Assembly (NCBI GenBank): GCA_023475235.1
Contig: JAMCWG010000122.1
Location: 1 to 47,326, forward strand
DNA from: Chloroflexota bacterium
Lineage (GTDB): Bacteria > Chloroflexota > UBA6077 > FW602-bin22 > JAMCWG01
Reading direction: 5' to 3'
Length of the DNA: 47,326 bases
Below the pieces are notes generated by a model, which was given only the letters and a program-made list of their open reading frames with translations, ran no database searches and had not been told where the DNA came from. This document shows positions 43,073 through 47,326 of the stretch, piece by piece. Position 1 is the first letter of the stretch; each line of letters starts with the position of its first letter. The position numbers and the translations under genes were made by a program.

Positions 43073-43363
43073 ATGAAGACTTGGACACATCCCGGCGGCA
43101 AGCTACGTGAACTGGGTGCAGATGCTCTCTCCGATGCCGAACTTCTGGCCATACTCATCTCGACGGGCCTTCGGGGGAAACCGGCGACAAAGATCGCGGA
43201 ACAGGTGACACTAGCCTTCGGCGGCCTATCCGAGATGAGCCGCGTTCCTTTGGAAGACTTCTTGAAGTTCAAGGGTCTCTCGGACGTCAAGATAACGCGT
43301 ATCGCTGCCGCTCTGGAGATTGGGCGCCGGCTGTCTAGGGAGGCACTCGGACATGGCGGCTAA
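43073..43363 (+). CDS. Stand-alone RadC N-terminal (UPF0758-type helix-hairpin-helix) domain protein
   Basis: 96 residues. The whole protein corresponds to the N-terminal half of RadC: GGKLRELGADALSDAELLAI, LISTGLRGKPATKIAEQV and the helix-hairpin-helix DFLKFKGLSDVKITRIAAALE. The MPN/JAB metalloprotease-like half of RadC (HxHPSG) is missing and is not encoded downstream, where another gene begins. Start ATG at 43073 with GGAAGG 8 bases upstream. It overlaps the methylase gene by 11 bases, so the two are translationally coupled. A DNA-binding or specificity-assisting subunit for the restriction-modification enzyme is a reasonable guess. Confidence 0.82.
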   Translation: MKTWTHPGGKLRELGADALSDAELLAILISTGLRGKPATKIAEQVTLAFGGLSEMSRVPLEDFLKFKGLSDVKITRIAAALEIGRRLSREALGHGG

Positions 43364-46300
43364 GAGCAAGCTACGGGAGAGAGATGCGCGCATGCCGGAC
43401 GCACAGCAGGCCAAGCGTGACAAAGCCGTCAGCGACTACCTTGCCGGGGTGAAGAGCCAGGAAAGCGAGTCTGCCAAGTCTCAGCGTTTCTTGCTCCTGC
43501 TTAGCGACCTGTTCGGGCTCCAGCCGGGGTTTATCGAAGATTATGTGGCAGGCGTGGAAAAGTATGTCAAAGTAAGGCAGAAGGACCGGCTACTGAGGGG
43601 CAAGGTAGATGACTTGTTCGGGAACCTGGTCATTGAGTTCGAGCGGGACCTTGCCAAGACGCGAGCAGAGGCTGAAGAACAGCTACGGCGCTATGTGGCC
43701 TGCCTGTGGTCCCAGGAGCGTATCGATGGTGCGGCTCATCTCGGAGAAACCCGGACGCACCATGGTCGCGAAGGCGACCATCAGCGGACACCCTACCTTT
43801 GCCTGGCGGCTGACGGCGTTAACTTCATCGTCTTTTCGCCGACGATTTCTGACAAGATGCAGCCTATGGTCCAACCAGAGGACGTTCATCTGCAACTCAT
43901 TGAGCAGATCGATCTGGCCCGATATCCGGTCAGCGACGTCTATTTCTGGCTGGACCGGTATTTTCTCCGGCAGGAAATCCTGCCACCGAAGAGCGATAGC
44001 ATCCTCAAAGACTTTGGCCCCGATAGCCACGCCTTTCAGGCGGCGGGGCAGGCGCTGGCGTTCGAGTGGCAATCGCGCCGCGGCGAGCCGGAATTCGCCG
44101 TCGTATATGAGTCGTGGCAGCGTTACCTCGCCATCGCTTATGGAAGCCAAATAGCGGACGAATCGCTCTTCCTTCGCCACACCTATCTGGCGACTCTTGC
44201 CAAGTTGATGGCCTGGTACCGCCTCTCAACGCCATCCAGCCCTCCGGCGGGGGACCGTGTCATCTCCGTTTTGAGCGGCGAGTACTTTCAGCAGGCGGGG
44301 ATCGATAACTTTCTGGAGGAGGACTTCTTTTCGTGGCTCACCCGGCCCAAGGCCAGCCAGACCGGTGTCGAGATCGCACTGATGTTGTCGAGCCTGCTGC
44401 GGCGCTACAACCTGCGTGAGCTATCCGAGGACGTGCTGAAGGCGCTCTATCAGGGCCTGGTGGACCCGACCACACGCCACGATCTGGGCGAATACTACAC
44501 GCCGGACTGGCTGGCAGACCGGATGGTGCGCAAGTTACTGGCGGACAATCCGCAGGCCAAGCTTCTCGACCCCTCGTGCGGCTCGGGAACGTTTCTCTAC
44601 CAGGCAGTACGCGAGAAGCGAAGACGCTTGGGCGACACGCTCAAGACGCTGGCGCACATAACTGAAAGCGTCACGGGCATAGACATACACCCGCTGGCGG
44701 TGATAACCGCGAAGACCAACTACCTTCTGGCGTTGGGAGACCTCTTGCTGAAGAGACGGGACCGGCTCAGCATTCCGGTGTACCTTTCCGATGCCGTTAA
44801 GCCACTGGAACAATGGGCTAGAGCTTCCGACGCCGATTATCATGCCCAATTGGATGACCAGCTCGTGTATCTTCCCAAAGCGATGATCGATGACCCTCCG
44901 ATATGCGATGAGGCCATTAGCGCGGCGCGGGAGTTCGCCGCCGATACCGCGGGCAGGGCTCCGCTGGCCGACGAGTTCCCCAACTTCCTTCGAGCCCATC
45001 ATCCTGCTCTGGCTACGATCAAGTCAGCCATCGAACCCGCACGAAGTCTATCCGACACGATGCGCAAGCTCATCGAGAAGCAGCGGGATAGTATTTGGGG
45101 GTTCGTACTGAAGAACCTGTACAAGCCCATGACGTTGCGTAGGAAATTCGACCTGGTGGTCGGCAATCCGCCGTGGCTTTCCTACCGGTACGTTCAAACG
45201 CCATCGTACCGGCAGTTCTTCAAGGACCAGATAGCCCAGTCATATGGGCTCATTAAAGGGCGCGGCGAGTTGATCACCCATCTCGAGTTGGGCACCTACT
45301 TCCTGGTGCGTGCCGCCGACCTGTACTTGAAGGATGGCGGGACCATCGCCTTCGTCCTGCCTCGCAGCGTTTTCACCTCCGACCAGCACGCCGCCCTTCG
45401 CGAGCATACGCACCATCGAGAGGGCAGCATTGCGCAGCAATGGCTGAACATCACCGACTTATGGGACCTGGACCGCGTGGAGCCGGTATTCAACGTCACG
45501 GCTTGCGTGGTCTTCGCTCACCGAACGGCGGAGTCGCGGGCCGACGGGCCTATCACAGGCGAGGTGCTCAGCGGGCGATTGCCCAATCGCAATGCCTCAC
45601 TGGCCCAGGCGGAGCAGGCGCTATCGATAGAAGAGGCCGAGTTCTACTTGAACCGCCGCGGAAAGCGTAGCTTTTGGGCAACCACCAGCGCGCCCCACGC
45701 GGCGGCCAGCGACTACCGGGACCGCTTCTTTCAAGGCGCCACCATCGTCCCCCGCTCCTTCTGGTTCGTGCAGGTGCGCACTTCTGCCCTGGGAATCGAT
45801 CCCCGTGTGCCCCCGGTGCACACCGATCCCCGTGCGCAGGCGATGGCAAAGGCGCCATATCAAGATGTATTCTTCGAGGCCAACGTGGAGAGCCGGTTCC
45901 TGTATGCAACGCTGCTGTCCACAGATATGCTCCCCTTCGGGGACCTGGGCTACCGGCTGGTCGTCCTGCCCATCGAGCCCGAGGCCAATCACTATCGGAT
46001 GCTGACCGCCGAGGAAGCGCGCGGCCGCGGCTACTCCCATCTCGCCCGGTGGCTGGAGCGCGCCCAGGCGGAATGGGAGACGCTCGGAGGGCAGAAGGAG
46101 CGCGGAACAGCTACTCGTACGGTGCTGGGTCGGCTAAACTACAGTCGCGAACTCACTCGGCAGAACCCGCTCGCGTCCTACCGGGTCCTGTACGCCAAAT
46201 CTGGGACCAACGTTTGCGCGTGCGTGGTCGATCCGGAGGAGCTTAGAGGGTGGTTCGCGTCCCAAGCGATACAGCCCGGCGGCTTCACCGTGGACCACGT

Positions 46301-46661
46301 GACGTACGGGATCGAGCTCGCAGCACTAGCAGAGGCAACGTACCTGTGCGCCCTGCTAAACGCCCCAGCGGTAGACCGTCTGGTCAAGCCGATGCAGTCT
46401 CGCGGCCTATGGGGACCGCGAGATGTGCATAAGAAACTCTTGGACCTCCCCATCCCTCGGTATGAGCCAACCGATGCCCGCCATCAGCGGTTGGCGCAGT
46501 TGGGGGAAGAATGCGGAGCGAAGGTCTCCGCGTGGCTGGCCGCGGGCGGCGCCGGCACGACGCAGAGTATCGGCCGCCTCCGGGCGATGGTGCGGGCAAT
46601 GCTGTCGGCAGAATTGGCCGAGATCGATACCCTTGCTACGCAGATAATGGGGATGGAGTAG
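43353..46661 (+). CDS. Type IIG-like restriction-modification enzyme, N6-adenine DNA methylase
   Basis: 1102 residues from ATG at 43353 (GGAGG 9 bases upstream). The N-terminal 130 residues include a possible PD-(D/E)xK-like nuclease core (VDDLFGNLVIEFERDLAKTR, about 85-104) where the last catalytic Lys is not evident. Methylase motif I is LLDPSCGSGTFLYQAV (from about residue 404), motif IV is NPPW (605-608) in DLVVGNPPWLSYR, with an unusually long insert of about 200 residues between. A second half (about 700-1100) is probably target recognition, ending in LPIPRYEPTDARHQRLAQLG. A single-chain restriction-modification enzyme is most likely. A BREX PglX-type methylase is the main alternative, but no other BREX gene is present. 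Confidence 0.82.
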   Translation: MAAKSKLRERDARMPDAQQAKRDKAVSDYLAGVKSQESESAKSQRFLLLLSDLFGLQPGFIEDYVAGVEKYVKVRQKDRLLRGKVDDLFGNLVIEFERDLAKTRAEAEEQLRRYVACLWSQERIDGAAHLGETRTHHGREGDHQRTPYLCLAADGVNFIVFSPTISDKMQPMVQPEDVHLQLIEQIDLARYPVSDVYFWLDRYFLRQEILPPKSDSILKDFGPDSHAFQAAGQALAFEWQSRRGEPEFAVVYESWQRYLAIAYGSQIADESLFLRHTYLATLAKLMAWYRLSTPSSPPAGDRVISVLSGEYFQQAGIDNFLEEDFFSWLTRPKASQTGVEIALMLSSLLRRYNLRELSEDVLKALYQGLVDPTTRHDLGEYYTPDWLADRMVRKLLADNPQAKLLDPSCGSGTFLYQAVREKRRRLGDTLKTLAHITESVTGIDIHPLAVITAKTNYLLALGDLLLKRRDRLSIPVYLSDAVKPLEQWARASDADYHAQLDDQLVYLPKAMIDDPPICDEAISAAREFAADTAGRAPLADEFPNFLRAHHPALATIKSAIEPARSLSDTMRKLIEKQRDSIWGFVLKNLYKPMTLRRKFDLVVGNPPWLSYRYVQTPSYRQFFKDQIAQSYGLIKGRGELITHLELGTYFLVRAADLYLKDGGTIAFVLPRSVFTSDQHAALREHTHHREGSIAQQWLNITDLWDLDRVEPVFNVTACVVFAHRTAESRADGPITGEVLSGRLPNRNASLAQAEQALSIEEAEFYLNRRGKRSFWATTSAPHAAASDYRDRFFQGATIVPRSFWFVQVRTSALGIDPRVPPVHTDPRAQAMAKAPYQDVFFEANVESRFLYATLLSTDMLPFGDLGYRLVVLPIEPEANHYRMLTAEEARGRGYSHLARWLERAQAEWETLGGQKERGTATRTVLGRLNYSRELTRQNPLASYRVLYAKSGTNVCACVVDPEELRGWFASQAIQPGGFTVDHVTYGIELAALAEATYLCALLNAPAVDRLVKPMQSRGLWGPRDVHKKLLDLPIPRYEPTDARHQRLAQLGEECGAKVSAWLAAGGAGTTQSIGRLRAMVRAMLSAELAEIDTLATQIMGME

Positions 46662-46670
46662 GGTTTTTCA

Positions 46671-47326
46671 TCACCCCATCGTGCCCGTCATCGCCTCCAG
46701 GCGGCGAAGGGCCGCCAGCCTATCACGGTCCCCCAGCCGGGCGCGGCGCAGCGCCCCCTCCAGCACCGAGATGCTCCGGTCGTAGGTGGGCCGGTCTACC
46801 GGGAAGGGATGGCCATCCTTGCCCCCGTGGGCGAAGGAGTAGCGGGCTGGGTCCCGGAAGCTGGCGGGCACGCCGTACACCAGCTCGGCGATCAGCGCCA
46901 GCGCCCTCACGGTCTTTGCCCCAACTCCCTCGATCCCCAGCAGCACTTCGAAGTCGGGGGCCTGCCGCTCGTAGACGCGCAGCAGAGTCTTCTTCACGCG
47001 GTCGGGATGGATGTCGGTCGGATCGACGTGGTGGCGGGCGGGCAGCTCCAGGTGGACGATGCGCTTCAGGTCGGCCAGCAGTTGCTCCGGCTTCTGCTGC
47101 GCCGCCATCTCGGCGATGGTGGAGCGGCTGGGCCCGCTTTCCTGCGCCACCAGGTTCAGGGTGACGCCGGTCTGGTCCGCGCACACCGCGGCGTGCGGCT
47201 CGCAAACGAAGTCACTCACCTGCTCGCTCAGCCAGTGATACCGGCGGGCGTAGCGGTTGGCGGGGTTCATCCCCTGCTGAATGACCGCCCACTGTCCGCG
47301 CGGCGTGAAGATGAACACGTGGTGGT
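46671..47326 (-). CDS. DUF763 protein, C-terminal part (5' end beyond window)
   Basis: About 218 codons are visible and the frame runs off the right edge, so the start is outside. It begins within the DUF763 signature HHVFIFTPRGQWAVIQQGMN (read across 47282-47324), followed by NPANRYARRYHWLS. Residues further on include LLGIEGVGAKTVRALALIAE, a helix-hairpin-helix-like segment that suggests DNA contact, and SFAHGGKDGHPFPVDR. The family is widespread in archaea and some bacteria and has no established function. It is convergent with the methylase gene, with 9 bases between stops. Confidence 0.88.
   Translation of the reverse strand, partial: HHVFIFTPRGQWAVIQQGMNPANRYARRYHWLSEQVSDFVCEPHAAVCADQTGVTLNLVAQESGPSRSTIAEMAAQQKPEQLLADLKRIVHLELPARHHVDPTDIHPDRVKKTLLRVYERQAPDFEVLLGIEGVGAKTVRALALIAELVYGVPASFRDPARYSFAHGGKDGHPFPVDRPTYDRSISVLEGALRRARLGDRDRLAALRRLEAMTGTMG

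Noticed and set aside
43353-46661. BREX or DISARM-type system
   Set aside because: A PglX-like methylase was considered, but no brxA/B/C/Z/L or drm genes are present in the window; the single-chain restriction-modification reading is simpler.

Overview
This is a high-GC bacterial chromosomal window, most likely from a Chloroflexota member (Dehalococcoidia or Anaerolineae-like) or a similar anaerobic lineage. That assignment is an inference. It rests on GTG/TTG starts with strong AGGAGG-type sites, the mix of tungsten-type aldehyde:ferredoxin oxidoreductase, LarA, PAC2, Memo and DUF763 proteins, lipoprotein solute-binding proteins, and the intergenic repeats. No rRNA, tRNA, CRISPR array, prophage or transposase was seen.

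Layout. 1-1243: C-terminal part of an SbcC/Rad50-type ATPase. 1254-6259 (minus): carbohydrate ABC import unit with two permeases and two tandemly duplicated binding lipoproteins, no ATPase. 6714-8603 (plus): aldehyde:ferredoxin oxidoreductase family protein. 8615-9772 (minus): enolase-superfamily sugar-acid dehydratase. 9899-17543 (minus): four family-5 solute-binding lipoproteins in A-B-A'-B' order, each followed by its own hairpin and none accompanied by permeases. 17864-20878 (minus): FAD-dependent oxidoreductase and an MFS transporter. 21200-22708 (plus): TPR protein and DedA protein. 22842-25800 (minus): ybaB, dnaX and a PAC2 protein. 26298-27521: Memo-like protein. 28214-28641: RNase P RNA with its promoter. 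28734-31894 (minus): an operon for a CGGC protein and a four-subunit 2-oxoacid oxidoreductase-like complex. 32333-33631: LarA-family protein. 33806-35536: purE and purD. 35890-42382 (plus): ECF sigma/anti-sigma pair, an unknown protein, mreBCD and ffh. 43073-46661 (plus): lone RadC N-terminal domain overlapping a large restriction-modification-like methylase. 46671-47326: DUF763 fragment.

The first 20 kb looks like a sugar/sugar-acid and oligopeptide (or similar) scavenging region with redox enzymes. From 21 kb onward housekeeping genes (dnaX, rnpB, purDE, mreBCD, ffh) alternate with accessory units. Sigma70-like promoters with 16-18 base spacers are readable upstream of many transcription units.

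The strongest oddity is the 2-oxoacid:ferredoxin oxidoreductase-like operon. Its beta subunit keeps the family framework but has lost all four cysteines that normally hold the proximal [4Fe-4S] cluster. The alpha subunit has Glu where the substrate-contacting Arg is expected, and the gamma subunit lacks its GGQG and ERRGAP-type motifs. The ferredoxin-like subunit keeps all eight cysteines. Other points of interest are the A-B-A'-B' lipoprotein array, an aldehyde oxidoreductase with a Cys-to-His change in its cluster motif, a two-copy inverted composite repeat, and the RadC-domain/methylase pair.
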